64,000 bases of DNA. It comes from CAVQZA01 sp963724805 (GTDB lineage Bacteria > Actinomycetota > Thermoleophilia > Gaiellales > Gaiellaceae). The position numbers and the translations under genes were made by a program. Position 1 is the stretch's first letter. Every line of letters starts with the position of its first letter. The notes under the pieces are model-generated. The model did not search any database. It saw only the letters and a program-made list of their open reading frames with translations, and was not told the origin of the DNA. Positions 47,488 to 58,814 of this stretch are shown here, piece by piece. The stretch covers positions 868,001-932,000 of the forward strand of contig CAVRWA010000011.1 of the NCBI GenBank assembly GCA_963724805.1. Direction: 5' to 3'.

Positions 47488-49240
47488 TCAGACGCCTGCC
47501 TTACCTCCGGGGCAGATGCGCGTGAACGACAACACGTTGTCGGGGAACGTGGTGAAGATCGGATCGCCGTAGTAGTTCTTCGGCGACGTGAAGCAATGGA
47601 AGTACTTGGTGCTGTAGGTCGACCAGCGCGGCCCGATGAACAGCGGGATGATCGGCAGCTGCTTGAGCCAGAGGCTCTCGAGCTGGGTCGCAAACGACTG
47701 CTGCTTCTTCGGGTCGAGCGTGACCTTCCACTTGTTCAGGATGCTCGTCGCGGTCGGGTTCTGGTAGTGCTCCCAGTTCCCGGTCGGCGTGCCGTCCTGA
47801 CCCGACGGGATGTACGCGTTCTGGTGCATGTTGGAGTAGAAGTAGCCGTACGGCGAGCCCTGGGACGCGCCCTGCCAGAGCAGGGTCGGCGTCTTCGTGC
47901 TCGACGCGTTCGGGTACCACGAGTTCCAGTCCGGCTCGAGCTTCACGGTGGCGTCGATCCCCACCGCCTGCAGGTTCGTGGTGATGATCTGCAGCGAGGC
48001 GACCCAGTCCGACCAGCCCGAGATCACGTGGATCTGGAACGCGACGGGATTGCCCTTCGGATCGATCAGGTTGTTGCCCTTGTAGGTGAAGCCGTTGTCG
48101 GTCAGCAGCTTCTTCGCCGCCGGCAGGTTGAGCGTCGCCAGGGCCTTCGCCTGCGCCTTGACGGTCTTGTCGGTCACCCAGGTCGGGAAGATCCCGTTCA
48201 GGCCGATCGCGTCGGTGGGCGGCGCGTAGCCGTACTCACCGAGCTTCGAGACCTGCGCCCGGTTGATCGACATGCTCATCGCCTGCCGGAGCGGGACGAG
48301 GCTGAACGGGTACTGCGACGTATCGAACATCAGCGAGACCGGATAGGCGGTCGTCGCGTAGAACGCGTGGTAGTGGGCCGGGTCCTTGGCCGAGTAGGCC
48401 GTCTCGACGTTCGGCACGAAGTTGTGCGTCCAGTCGACCTGACCGCTCTGGATCTGGAGGAGCGCGGCGTCGTTCGAGGTCGCCTGCACGTACTCGAGGC
48501 AGGGGATCTTCGGCGAGCCGGCCAGCCAGTAGTTCGGGTTCTTGCTGAGCACGTAGTCCTGCGTGGTGAACCGCGTGATCTTCGTGAACGGACCGGACCC
48601 GACGGGGTTCGGGTTCGTCCACGTCGCCAGGTCGGGAACCTTCGAGAAGATGTGCTGCGGGACGACCATCTGCAGGTTCAGCTGCGCAGCGATGAACTGC
48701 GAGTCCGGCGTCTTCAGGTTGATCACGACGCCGTAGAGGCCCTTCCGCTGGACGGAGGCGATGTTCGTGCCGTCGCGCTCGAGGCCGATCAGGTCGGCGA
48801 CCTTGTTCTGGCCGCCTGCCTTGAGGCTGTAGACGACGTCGGCCGCGGTCAGCGGCTTGCCGTCCGACCACTTCACGCCCTGCTTGATCGCTGAGCGTGA
48901 GCGTCTTGGCCCCGTTGCTCCACTTCCAGCTGGTCGCGAGCCACGGATACAGGTGTCCGCCGCCGGCAGCGGTTGCGATCACGAGCGGCTCGTAGAAGGC
49001 GCCCTTGACGAAGCCACCGCTCGGCAGGCTCGTAGCCGTGTACGGGTTGAAGTTGCGGACGAAGGCCGGATCGCCGGACCCCGTCATCACGAGGCACGAG
49101 TGCGCGGCGGTCTTGACGACGACTGCCGGCCCCGGCTTCGCCCCGGCGCCCTGAGCGAGCGTCGCGGCGAGGACGGCGGCCGCGACGAGCGCGACCCCCA
49201 GTACGAGACCTGCACGTGTGCGAGCAGATCGATTCTTCAT
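47488..49240 (-). CDS. Family 5 extracellular solute-binding protein of the ABC importer, frameshifted
   Basis: The binding protein that delivers the solute to the permeases. From ATG 49240, behind GGGAGG, the N-terminal part has a Sec signal (LVLGVALVAAAVLAATLAQGAGA, no lipobox) and FNPYTATSLPSGGFVKGAFYEPL. The main part continues in another frame from 48876 with KWSDGKPLTAADVVYSL and runs to 47488. The frames join at 48889-48893, where TLTLS is followed by one base too many before IKQGVKWSDGK. Total length would be about 583 residues, normal for the family. The shift is either a real mutation or a sequence error. Confidence 0.85.
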
Positions 49241-49379
49241 GCTGCCCTCCCTTTCTGTCTCCGTCACCGTCTCGGCGAGCGGAGGGTCGGCATAGACCTG
49301 GGTTCAGATGCGGCGCCTGCTTTGACGCCTTGGCGGGCCTACTAACTCCTTAGACTCTGGGCCTCCCGGTTTGTTTGTT

Positions 49380-49395
49380 CCGGGAACGGTTACCA
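49380..49395. promoter_or_regulatory. LacI-type operator candidate 1
   Basis: CCGGGAACGGTTACCA matches candidate 2 at 13 of 16 positions. It lies 140 bases upstream of the binding-protein start, in the AT-richer divergent spacer. Confidence 0.5.
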
Positions 49396-49489
49396 GATTG
49401 TTTCGCATATTTCAAGCCATCTTAACCTCGATAGTGCCAGCGTGCCCGCCGTTCTGGCATCCGTAGAATGTCCTAATTGCCGGAAACTA

Positions 49490-49505
49490 CCGGAAACGGT
49501 TACGG
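49490..49505. promoter_or_regulatory. LacI-type operator candidate 2
   Basis: CCGGAAACGGTTACGG is a near-palindrome with the central CG typical of LacI-family sites. It lies 25 bases before the regulator's ATG. An extra half-site CCGGAAAC precedes it at 49480-49487. It is probably where the LacI protein controls itself. Confidence 0.55.
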
Positions 49506-49530
49506 CAAAATGTGCTACTAATAATTCGCG

Positions 49531-50577
49531 ATGGCAGCGACGACTGACCCGAACGGCGGCAAGCCCCGGGCGACGATCCGGGACGTCGCGAGCGCCGCAG
49601 GCGTTTCGATCGCGACGGTCTCGCGTGTGCTCAACGGGCGGCGCGACGTCGCTCCCAAGACCCGCGAGGCCGTGCTGAAAGCGGTGCAGGACTTCGACTT
49701 CGCGACCAACCGCAACGCACGTGCCCTCTCGAGCGGTCGCACGGGTCTCGTCGGCGTCACGGTGCCGATCGTCGAGGCCGCCTACTTCTCGGTCATCCTC
49801 TCCGGGATCGCCGAGGCGCTTTACGAGCAGGACATGCGGATCGTCCTCTGCCCCACCCTGCACCAGCACGAGCGCGAGGTGACGCTGCTGGACCGGCTGA
49901 TGCACGGCACCACCGACGGCGCGGTGCTGACGCTTCCGGAGGAGACGAACAAGGAGCTGAAGGCGCTGAAGCGCCAGGGCCTCCCGTTCGTCGTAGTCGA
50001 TCCCCGGATCCCGCTCGACGACGGTATTCCGGCGATCTCGGCGGGCCACGCGACCGGCGCGCGCGCCGCGACCGAGCACCTGCTCTCGCTGGGGCACCGC
50101 CGCATCGCCGCGATCACGGGCCCGCCCACCTGGATGGCGAGCTCCGAGCGGCTCGACGGCTTCCGCGCCGCGATGGCCGCCGCAGGCGTCCTCCCCGACT
50201 CGAAGCTCATCGTCCCCTCGAGCTTCGCGATCGACGGCGCACGCGCCGTGGGCCCGATTCTCGATCTCGCCGACCGGCCCACCGCGATCTTCGCCTTCAA
50301 CGACAACCTCGCGATCGGCGTGCTCCAGGAGGCGCGCGCCCGCGGGCTTCGGGTGCCCGAGGACCTTTCGGTCGTCGGCTTCGACGACTCCGAGCACTCC
50401 GCGATCGTCTCCCCCGCGCTGACGACCGTGCGACAGCCGCTCGCCGAGATGGGCCGGATGGCGGTGAGCCTGCTCCTTCGGCTGCTGGAGAATCAGAGCG
50501 TCGAGACCCTCCGCATCGAGCTCGCGACGCGGCTCGTCGTGCGGGACTCGACTGCACCCGCGCCCGTCTTCGCCTAA
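49531..50577 (+). CDS. LacI-family transcriptional regulator
   Basis: A 348-residue repressor. The N-terminal helix-turn-helix and hinge read ATIRDVASAAGVSIATVSRVLNGRRDVAPKTREAVLKAV. The sugar-binding core resembles periplasmic binding proteins: TGLVGVTVPIVEAAYFS, HRRIAAITGPPTWMASSERLDGF, FAFNDNLAIGVLQEARARGLRVPEDLSVVGFDD. It is divergent from the importer operon, which it most likely represses until a sugar-like inducer is present. TAATAAT precedes the ATG by 5-6 bases, and an operator-like site lies between 49490 and 49505. Confidence 0.94.
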   Translation: MAATTDPNGGKPRATIRDVASAAGVSIATVSRVLNGRRDVAPKTREAVLKAVQDFDFATNRNARALSSGRTGLVGVTVPIVEAAYFSVILSGIAEALYEQDMRIVLCPTLHQHEREVTLLDRLMHGTTDGAVLTLPEETNKELKALKRQGLPFVVVDPRIPLDDGIPAISAGHATGARAATEHLLSLGHRRIAAITGPPTWMASSERLDGFRAAMAAAGVLPDSKLIVPSSFAIDGARAVGPILDLADRPTAIFAFNDNLAIGVLQEARARGLRVPEDLSVVGFDDSEHSAIVSPALTTVRQPLAEMGRMAVSLLLRLLENQSVETLRIELATRLVVRDSTAPAPVFA

Positions 50578-50610
50578 ATCCGCTCCGGCTCGATACCACG
50601 TAGGACCGGC

Positions 50611-50736
50611 ATGCGCAGGGTCGCCGTGCTCCTGATCGCGCTCGCGCTCCTTCTCGCAGGCTGCGGCGGGGGCGGCTCCGACCAGCCTGCGGGCACGGGA
50701 GGAACGACCACGACGAAGCCCTCCGTCGGCTACTGA
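50611..50736 (+). CDS. Very small lipoprotein
   Basis: A 41-residue frame reads MRRVAVLLIALALLLAGCGGGGSDQPAG...KPSVGY. The lipobox LLAGC at residues 14-18 predicts lipid attachment at Cys18, which leaves a mature peptide of 24 residues rich in Gly and Thr. TAGGAC lies 4 bases before the ATG. It sits just behind the LacI gene. The signal peptide is convincing. The function is unknown, and it could be the decayed end of a longer lipoprotein. Confidence 0.55.
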   Translation: MRRVAVLLIALALLLAGCGGGGSDQPAGTGGTTTTKPSVGY

Positions 50737-50813
50737 GGACGGCCAACCCTTCACCCGGGCGCCGGAATTCCGCACAATACGCGGACTGGTTCCCGACGAG
50801 GGGGTGGACGGCG

Positions 50814-51266
50814 GTGAAGGTCTTCCAGCACGAGACGCAGCTACGGACGAGCGGCGGCCTCTCCGTCCGCGACATCACCGACGAGGTGAGCGTGGCCGTG
50901 CGCGAGAGCGGCATCACCCACGGGATCGCTTGCGTGTACTCGCCGCACACGACCTGCTGCGTCCGGGTGAACGAATTCGAGGCGGGCTTCCTCGAGGACT
51001 TCGCGGAGCTGCTCCGCCGCCTCGTCCCGAGCGAGACCTACTACGCCCACGACGACTGGGACCGGCGAACCGAGAACATCTGCCCCGAGGACATGGACGT
51101 CGGGAACGGGCACTCGCACTGCATGGCGATGCTGCTCGGCACCGCCGGCGAGTCGGTGCCGGTGCGCGACGGAGAGCTCTGCCTCGGCACCTGGCAGCGC
51201 GTCCTCTTCCTCGAGCTCGACCGCGAGCGCGACCGGCGCTGGATCGTCCAGGTCGTAGGAAACTGA
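50814..51266 (+). CDS. YjbQ/UPF0047 family protein
   Basis: A 150-residue member of the widespread YjbQ family, which forms a small barrel with a phosphate or metal site. Some members show weak thiamin phosphate synthase activity. The conserved points are visible: GITHGIACVYSPHTTCCVRVNE, DFAELLRRLVP, NICPEDMDVGNGHSHCMAMLLG and GTWQRVLFLELD. It starts with GTG 50814. Its last 29 bases, including the stop, are repeated word for word 244 bases downstream. Confidence 0.9.
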   Translation: MKVFQHETQLRTSGGLSVRDITDEVSVAVRESGITHGIACVYSPHTTCCVRVNEFEAGFLEDFAELLRRLVPSETYYAHDDWDRRTENICPEDMDVGNGHSHCMAMLLGTAGESVPVRDGELCLGTWQRVLFLELDRERDRRWIVQVVGN

Positions 51267-51512
51267 CCCGACGCAGGGCCGAAGCGGGGGTCGGGGCACG
51301 AGAGACACCCGCGGCTCCTGGGGCGTTGCTGGCGGAATGAGCCATCCCCGCGCGGCGCGAAGACAAGTACGCCGGGTACGGATTCGCGCCGCGCGGCCTC
51401 GGATCGTTTCGCCAGCGGCGTCAGGCTGCGGCGGAGCCGGGCTCCGCTCGGCGGGAGCCGCCGCCGGCCAGGAGCGGCGGGGCTGGATCGTCCAGGTCGT
51501 AGGAAACTGACC
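51238..51512. repeat. 31-bp exact direct repeat of the yjbQ 3' end flanking a 213-bp cruciform element
   Basis: Bases 51238-51268 and 51482-51512 are identical and contain the gene's last codons and stop. The 213 bases between hold a large cruciform (51328-51416: outer arms GCTGGCG/CGCCAGC, inner 13-bp arms 51349-51361/51383-51395). They also hold a copy of the dispersed hairpin element (51415-51464) that also occurs at 45211-45260. The structure looks like a small insertion that left the upstream gene complete by carrying or copying its end. Confidence 0.75.
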
Positions 51513-51523
51513 GGTAGTTCGTA

Positions 51524-51529
51524 GATACT
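51524..51529 (+). promoter_or_regulatory. -10-like GATACT before an apparent ATC start
   Basis: GATACT is followed by 6 bases and then ATCGGCGGCGCC, where related proteins would begin with ATG. The same GATACT-6-start layout occurs at 63738. Confidence 0.4.
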
Positions 51530-51535
51530 CGCCGC

Positions 51536-52198
51536 ATCGGCGGCGCCTTCCTGCAGCTCCTCCCGCTCGCGATCGTGTGCGCCCTCTCGCCCTGGGCGAT
51601 CGTCGCCGTGATCCTGATGCTGGCCTCCAACCGGCCCTCGAACGCGATCGCCTGGTTGGCCGGCTGGACGCTGTCGACCTTCGGGGTCGGCCTCCTGATC
51701 GTGTTCTTCTTCGGCGGGTACGACTTCTCCGGCGCGGGCTCGCCCACGACCGCCGCGTGCGTAGTCCAGGTGCTGCTCGGCGTGCTGTTGCTCCTGGCGG
51801 CCGCGCGGTTCTGGTCGCAGCGGCCCGCTCGCACCGGAAAGACTCCGAAGGAGCCCGGCTGGATGGTCCGGATCGGGCAGATGAGGGCCTTGTGGGCGTT
51901 CCTGATCGGAGCGTTCTGGATCAACACGGCGCTCGTCGTCGCGGCGGCGGTGGACACGCTCCGCGCGAACCTCACGAATGGCCAGTCGATTGCCGTCTTC
52001 GCCGTCTTCTCCCTCGTCACCGCGTCGGTGCAGGGAGCGCTGATCCTCTACGCGTTCCTCGCGCCGGGGCGGGCGGCACCCGGCCTCGCGCGGATCCGCG
52101 AGTGGATCGCCTTGAACCAGCAGGCCGCGCTCGCAGTGGTCTCGCTGGCGCTCGCCGTCTGGCTTGCCAGCAAAGGGATCCGCGGACTAACCGGTTAG
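51536..52198 (+). CDS. GAP/Sap-like (LysE-type) membrane exporter, unusual start
   Basis: A six-helix membrane protein of about 220 residues: LLPLAIVCALSPWAIVAVILML, AWLAGWTLSTFGVGLLIVFFFGG and later helices. It resembles the GAP/Sap family of lipid or metabolite exporters. The first ATG/GTG codon in frame is GTG 51575, which would cut off IGGAFLQLLPLA, the expected start of the first helix. The position where the start belongs is ATC at 51536, 6 bases after GATACT. Either AUC is used or an ATG has been lost. A paralogue lies at 60185-60853. Confidence 0.75.
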   Translation: MGGAFLQLLPLAIVCALSPWAIVAVILMLASNRPSNAIAWLAGWTLSTFGVGLLIVFFFGGYDFSGAGSPTTAACVVQVLLGVLLLLAAARFWSQRPARTGKTPKEPGWMVRIGQMRALWAFLIGAFWINTALVVAAAVDTLRANLTNGQSIAVFAVFSLVTASVQGALILYAFLAPGRAAPGLARIREWIALNQQAALAVVSLALAVWLASKGIRGLTG

Positions 52199-52476
52199 GT
52201 CGCGGGCTGGTAGCGGTCCTTGGCGAAGCGGCCGGAGTAGGTGGCGAGGTCGAGGAAGACGCCGAGCCCGACGAGCACCCAGCCCCACCCGCTCACGCCG
52301 TACACCGGCCCCCAAGCGAGGACGTACATCAGCGTCGTCCACGGCAGGACCAGCAGACCAAGGAGCGGCCAGACCCACGAGCTGAAGGCGGCGTCCACCC
52401 GGTCGCCGAAGATCCAGACGAAGATCAGCGCGATCCGCGGACCGATCCCGAACGCGAGGAGGAACGCGCAACACAT
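52195..52476 (-). CDS. Small membrane protein with three hydrophobic segments
   Basis: A 93-residue protein from ATG 52476, placed 9 bases after GGGAGG. A GTG three codons earlier is too close to that site. Sequence such as FGIGPRIALIFVWIFGDRVDAAFSSWVWPLLGLLVLPWTTLMYVL and GWGWVLVGLGVFLDLATYSG suggests three membrane helices, with an Arg/Asp pair between the first two. It overlaps the convergent exporter gene by 4 bases. The family is not recognised beyond a resemblance to small actinobacterial integral membrane proteins. Confidence 0.62.
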   Translation of the reverse strand: MCCAFLLAFGIGPRIALIFVWIFGDRVDAAFSSWVWPLLGLLVLPWTTLMYVLAWGPVYGVSGWGWVLVGLGVFLDLATYSGRFAKDRYQPAT

Positions 52477-52509
52477 GAAGGGCACCCTCCCATGCCTGCC
52501 ACGCCGCGG

Positions 52510-52773
52510 TCAAGAGCGAACCCGCTGCCAGACGATCGCGGCGATGTACGCGAGGCCCGCGGCGGCACCCAGGAGGCCGTACGGATTGCCGTCGTTGCCG
52601 CGGGCGAGCTCGACGAAGAAGCCGACGAGGATGCACGTGATCACGACGAGGCCGGCGAACGCGGTGGCGTTGACGTCGATCTGCCGGAAGCGCTCATCGC
52701 GACCGTCGCCGCGCAGCCCGCGGATCGTCTCGCTACTGCCGCCGAACAGGATCACCGCCCCGAAGCCCGCCAT
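52510..52773 (-). CDS. Small membrane protein, start uncertain
   Basis: The frame reads MAGFGAVILFGGSSETIRGLRGDGRDERFRQIDVNATAFAGLVVITCILVGFFVELARG...LAYIAAIVWQRVRS, three membrane helices with a charged inside loop. ATG 52773 would start within the first helix. The open frame extends upstream as SLDILEVGSGLVSFAI without an ATG, GTG or TTG, almost to the methyltransferase stop, so the real start may be a rarer codon. It is read with the methyltransferase gene, which it follows. Confidence 0.5.
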   Translation of the reverse strand: MAGFGAVILFGGSSETIRGLRGDGRDERFRQIDVNATAFAGLVVITCILVGFFVELARGNDGNPYGLLGAAAGLAYIAAIVWQRVRS

Positions 52774-52826
52774 GATCGCGAACGAGACGAGCCCGCTGCC
52801 GACCTCCAGGATGTCAAGCGAACTTG

Positions 52827-53411
52827 TCAGGCGGGCTTCGTGGCGCGCACGAGCGCGTCGATCGCCTCGCTCTCGCCCACCGGGCGCCTGACGCGCTCGG
52901 CCCGTTCGATCACCAGGCCGGCGAGGTCGGCGACGACGTCCTCGGGCGTGTACAGCACCTCCGGCTCCTGCGGCCCGCCGACGCCCTCGCCGAGGTTGAT
53001 CAGGTCGTGGGCGACCACGAGCACCGTGCCCCCGGGTGCTAGCGCGGCCGCCGCGCGCGAGAGCACCAGACGGCGCTCGTCGGCCGGGACCTGGAAGTAG
53101 AAGACGACGACGAGATCGAGCCCGGCCGGAGGCCGGTACTCGAGCAGATCGGCCGCCACCCATTCGACCTCGACGCCCCGGCGCTGGGCCAGCTGCGCCG
53201 CCTTCGCGAGCCCCACTTGCGAGAAGTCGACGCCGGTGACGCTCCAGCCCTGCTGGGCGAGCCAGACGGCGTTGCGCCCCTCGCCGCAGGCGAGGTCGAG
53301 GGCCCGGCCGGGCGGCAGCCCGTCCAGCTCCGAGACGAGGAAGCGGTTCGGCTCCTCCTTCCAGAGGAAGTCCGAGCCTGCGTACTTCGTGTCCCAGGCC
53401 TCGCGCTTCAC
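52827..53411 (-). CDS. SAM-dependent methyltransferase (TehB-like class I)
   Basis: A 194-residue class I methyltransferase. Motif I is ALDLACGEGRNAVWLAQQG with the acid at the end of strand 2 in VTGVDFS. Motif II-III regions are VEWVAADLLEYRP and LVVVFYFQVPADERR. The N-terminal WDTKYAGSDFLWKEEPNRFL is typical of the TehB/tellurite-resistance-like group. The GTG start overlaps the stop of the XdhC-YHS gene by 4 bases, so it belongs to the CO dehydrogenase transcript. Its substrate is not known. Confidence 0.87.
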   Translation of the reverse strand: MKREAWDTKYAGSDFLWKEEPNRFLVSELDGLPPGRALDLACGEGRNAVWLAQQGWSVTGVDFSQVGLAKAAQLAQRRGVEVEWVAADLLEYRPPAGLDLVVVFYFQVPADERRLVLSRAAAALAPGGTVLVVAHDLINLGEGVGGPQEPEVLYTPEDVVADLAGLVIERAERVRRPVGESEAIDALVRATKPA

Positions 53412-54297
53412 GGCGCGAGCGCTTCGACGTACCGCGCCGGTTCCGCTTCGAAACGCTCACGGCAGCCGGGGTTGCAGAAGTAGTAGGTGACCCCCTCGTA
53501 CTCGGCGGTCTCCTTCGCGCCCTCGACCGCGACGGTCATCCCGCAGACCGGGTCGATCGCCTCGGCCGCGAGCGGGATCGAGTCGGGCTGCGGGCGGGCG
53601 TGCCGCCAGGCGACGAGCTCCGCCAGCACGGCGACGGCGATCTCCTGCTGGGAGGCAGGGCCGAGATCGAGCCCGGCGGGGCTGCGGACGCGCGTGAGCA
53701 TCTCCTCACCGAGCCCGCGCTCGCGCAGCGCACCGAGCACGACGCCGGCACGACGGGAGCTCGCGACGAGGCCGACGTAGCCCGCCGCGCCGGCGAGCGC
53801 AGCCGCGAGCGCCTCCTCGTCCCCGCGGCCCATCGTCGCGACGACAATGGCGTCCGCCTCCGGGACGAGCCCCGGTGCCACGCGCCAGCCGATCGTGCGT
53901 GCCAGCTCCGCGAGCGTGAGCGCCGCCGGGCTCTCACCGATCACGGCCAGCAGCGGCTCAGGGAGCTGCGGCTCGATCATGACCTCGACCGTCCCCTCCG
54001 AGGCGCACGTGCTCTCGGCGCAGACGACATCGGCCGGCGCGCCGTCCCCGGCCCCGGGCGGGCCGATGCGCACGAGGCGCGGCTCCCCGTCGGCGAGCGC
54101 ACGCAGCGCCTCGCGAATGACCGTCGGCTCCGAGCAGGCGCCGCCGACCCAGCCGTGCAGCGCCCCGTCCGGCAGCACGAGCGCACGATCGCCGCGCCTG
54201 GCGGAGGCGGGCCGCTCGACCCGGACCACCGTGGCGAGGACGTAGGGCTTGCCCTCACCCGCCAGAAGACCGGCTTCGACGATGACGTCACCCGAGC

Positions 54298-54301
<4 letters not shown>
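53408..54301 (-). CDS. XdhC/CoxI-family maturation factor with C-terminal YHS domain
   Basis: A 297-residue protein. The first half is XdhC-like (LATVVRVERPASARRGDRALVLPDG, HGWVGGACSEPTVIREAL), followed by a Rossmann part (GYVGLVASSRRAG). Such proteins load or protect the molybdenum cofactor of hydroxylases. The last 50 residues are a YHS domain, IDPVCGMTV...YEGVTYYFCNPGCRERFEAEPARY, with Cys residues that could bind metal. The GTG start overlaps the coxL stop (GTGA), so it is part of the cox operon. Confidence 0.9.
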
Positions 54302-56646
<2,345 letters not shown>

Positions 56647-56648
56647 CG

Positions 56649-57146
56649 CTAGCTCCCCTCACGCATCTTGGCAGCGGCGTTGTGCACCGCCTTGACGATG
56701 TTCTGATACCCGGTGCAGCGGCAGACGTTGCCGGAGATCGCCCAGCGGATCTCCTCGTCGCTGGGATCGGGGTTCTCTGCGAGCAGGGCGACCGAGGTCA
56801 GCATCATCCCGGGCGTGCAGTAGCCGCACTGCAGCCCGTGCTCCTCGTGGAAGCCCTGCTGAATCGGATGGAGCGCGCCCCCTTCCATCAGCCCCTCGAC
56901 AGTGGTGATCTCGCGTCCGTCGGCCTGGACGGCGAACATCGTGCAGGACTTCACCGGCACGCCGTCGAGGAGGACGGTGCAGGCGCCGCAGCTCGTCGTG
57001 TCGCAACCGATGTGCGTCCCGGTGAGAGCGAGGGTCTCGCGGAGGAAGTGCACGAGCAGGAGCCGCGTCTCGATCTCGGCCGAGCGCGGCTGCCCGTTGA
57101 CCGTGACGGTGACCGTCCGGGTCAGGGGTGCTTCCTGGACTGCCAT
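56649..57146 (-). CDS. coxS: Carbon monoxide dehydrogenase small (2Fe-2S) subunit CoxS
   Basis: The electron-transfer subunit with two [2Fe-2S] clusters. The 165-residue protein has the plant-type cluster motif CDTTSCGACTVLLDGVPVKSC and the second cluster QCGYCTPGMM...GNVCRCTGYQNIV. The N-terminus is extended by about 12 residues before the usual VTVNGQPR. The ATG at 57146 follows GGAAGGGAGAG. It lies between coxM and coxL in the operon. Confidence 0.95.
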   Translation of the reverse strand: MAVQEAPLTRTVTVTVNGQPRSAEIETRLLLVHFLRETLALTGTHIGCDTTSCGACTVLLDGVPVKSCTMFAVQADGREITTVEGLMEGGALHPIQQGFHEEHGLQCGYCTPGMMLTSVALLAENPDPSDEEIRWAISGNVCRCTGYQNIVKAVHNAAAKMREGS

Positions 57147-57159
57147 TCTCTCTCCCTTC

Positions 57160-58029
<870 letters not shown>

Positions 58030-58101
58030 CGCAGCCGCCTCCTATGGTCGTGATCGGTCAACGATATAACGCGGCGGCGCGAAGAGTGGATTGAGACGGA
58101 G

Positions 58102-58791
58102 TCAGGCGGTGGGATACGTGACCACGAAGTACAGCGCGACCACGAGCAGCACGCCCGACACGCAGAGCAGGCCGACGCGCACGTTGCGCACCTTGAACCG
58201 CTGGGCCAACGCGGTCAGGAAGAGCACGGTCGCGAGCAGGACCGTGTTTCGCAGGTACTTGTCCCCGGTTTCACGGGCTGCGGTGCCCGTCTCGAACGCG
58301 GCGCTCGCTCTCTCCTCCCATTTCACCGAGGCCTCGAGGTTGGCGTTGTGGTACTGCGGCATCACGATCGGGCCGGCCGGGGCTTTCGGGTTGTGGAACG
58401 GATCGGTCGCCATCCACGCGGCGAACGCAGGCCGGTACTCGGGGCGGAACCGCTTCACGAACATCGCCGCGGCCTTCTCATCGCCCGTCGTCTTGGACTG
58501 GAGCCAGAAGTCGAAGGTCGTGGTGTCGTAGATCTGCTCCTGGCCGCCTCGTGTCGCGTGCTGGGTGGCCAGGAGCCGGTACTTCGAGGAGAGCCCGTAC
58601 AGGTGCGCCTGCCGCCCGTCCCATCGCGCGGCCTGGTAGCCGCTCCACGCGGTGGCGACGGCGACGATCGCTAGCAGGAATGCCTCGAGGATCTCGATCG
58701 TCTGCTCGCTCCAGCCGCGCTTCCCGCCGCCGTGGTCGTGGCCGTGACCGAGGTGGTGCGCGACCTCTCCGGTTCCGAACCCCTCGGGCAT
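58102..58791 (-). CDS. DUF4337-type membrane protein
   Basis: A 229-residue protein with a His-rich N-terminus (HHLGHGHDHGGG). A first helix is followed by EAFLLAIVAVATAWSGYQAARWDGRQA, then a long polar, probably outside, segment, and two C-terminal helices (LRNTVLLATVLFLTALAQRFK and VGLLCVSGVLLVVALYFVV). The pattern fits the DUF4337 family, of unknown role. The ATG at 58791 lies 6 bases after TAAACT, which overlaps the divergent gene's own -10 box. Confidence 0.75.
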   Translation of the reverse strand: MPEGFGTGEVAHHLGHGHDHGGGKRGWSEQTIEILEAFLLAIVAVATAWSGYQAARWDGRQAHLYGLSSKYRLLATQHATRGGQEQIYDTTTFDFWLQSKTTGDEKAAAMFVKRFRPEYRPAFAAWMATDPFHNPKAPAGPIVMPQYHNANLEASVKWEERASAAFETGTAARETGDKYLRNTVLLATVLFLTALAQRFKVRNVRVGLLCVSGVLLVVALYFVVTYPTA

Positions 58792-58797
58792 TGGGGC

Positions 58798-58807
58798 AGT
58801 TTAGGGT
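58798..58807. promoter_or_regulatory. Overlapping back-to-back -10 boxes (DUF4337 and nitroreductase genes)
   Basis: AGTTTAGGGT reads TAAACT on the minus strand (6 bases before the ATG at 58791) and TAGGGT on the plus strand (7 bases before the ATG at 58815). They share the TA at 58802-58803. The start codons are 23 bases apart. Confidence 0.55.
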
Positions 58808-58814
58808 GTCACCG

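Noticed and set aside
51328..51416. An integron attC site
   Set aside because: The nested inverted repeats are suggestive, but the conserved GTTRRRY/RYYYAAC core sites are absent and no integrase or cassette array is present.
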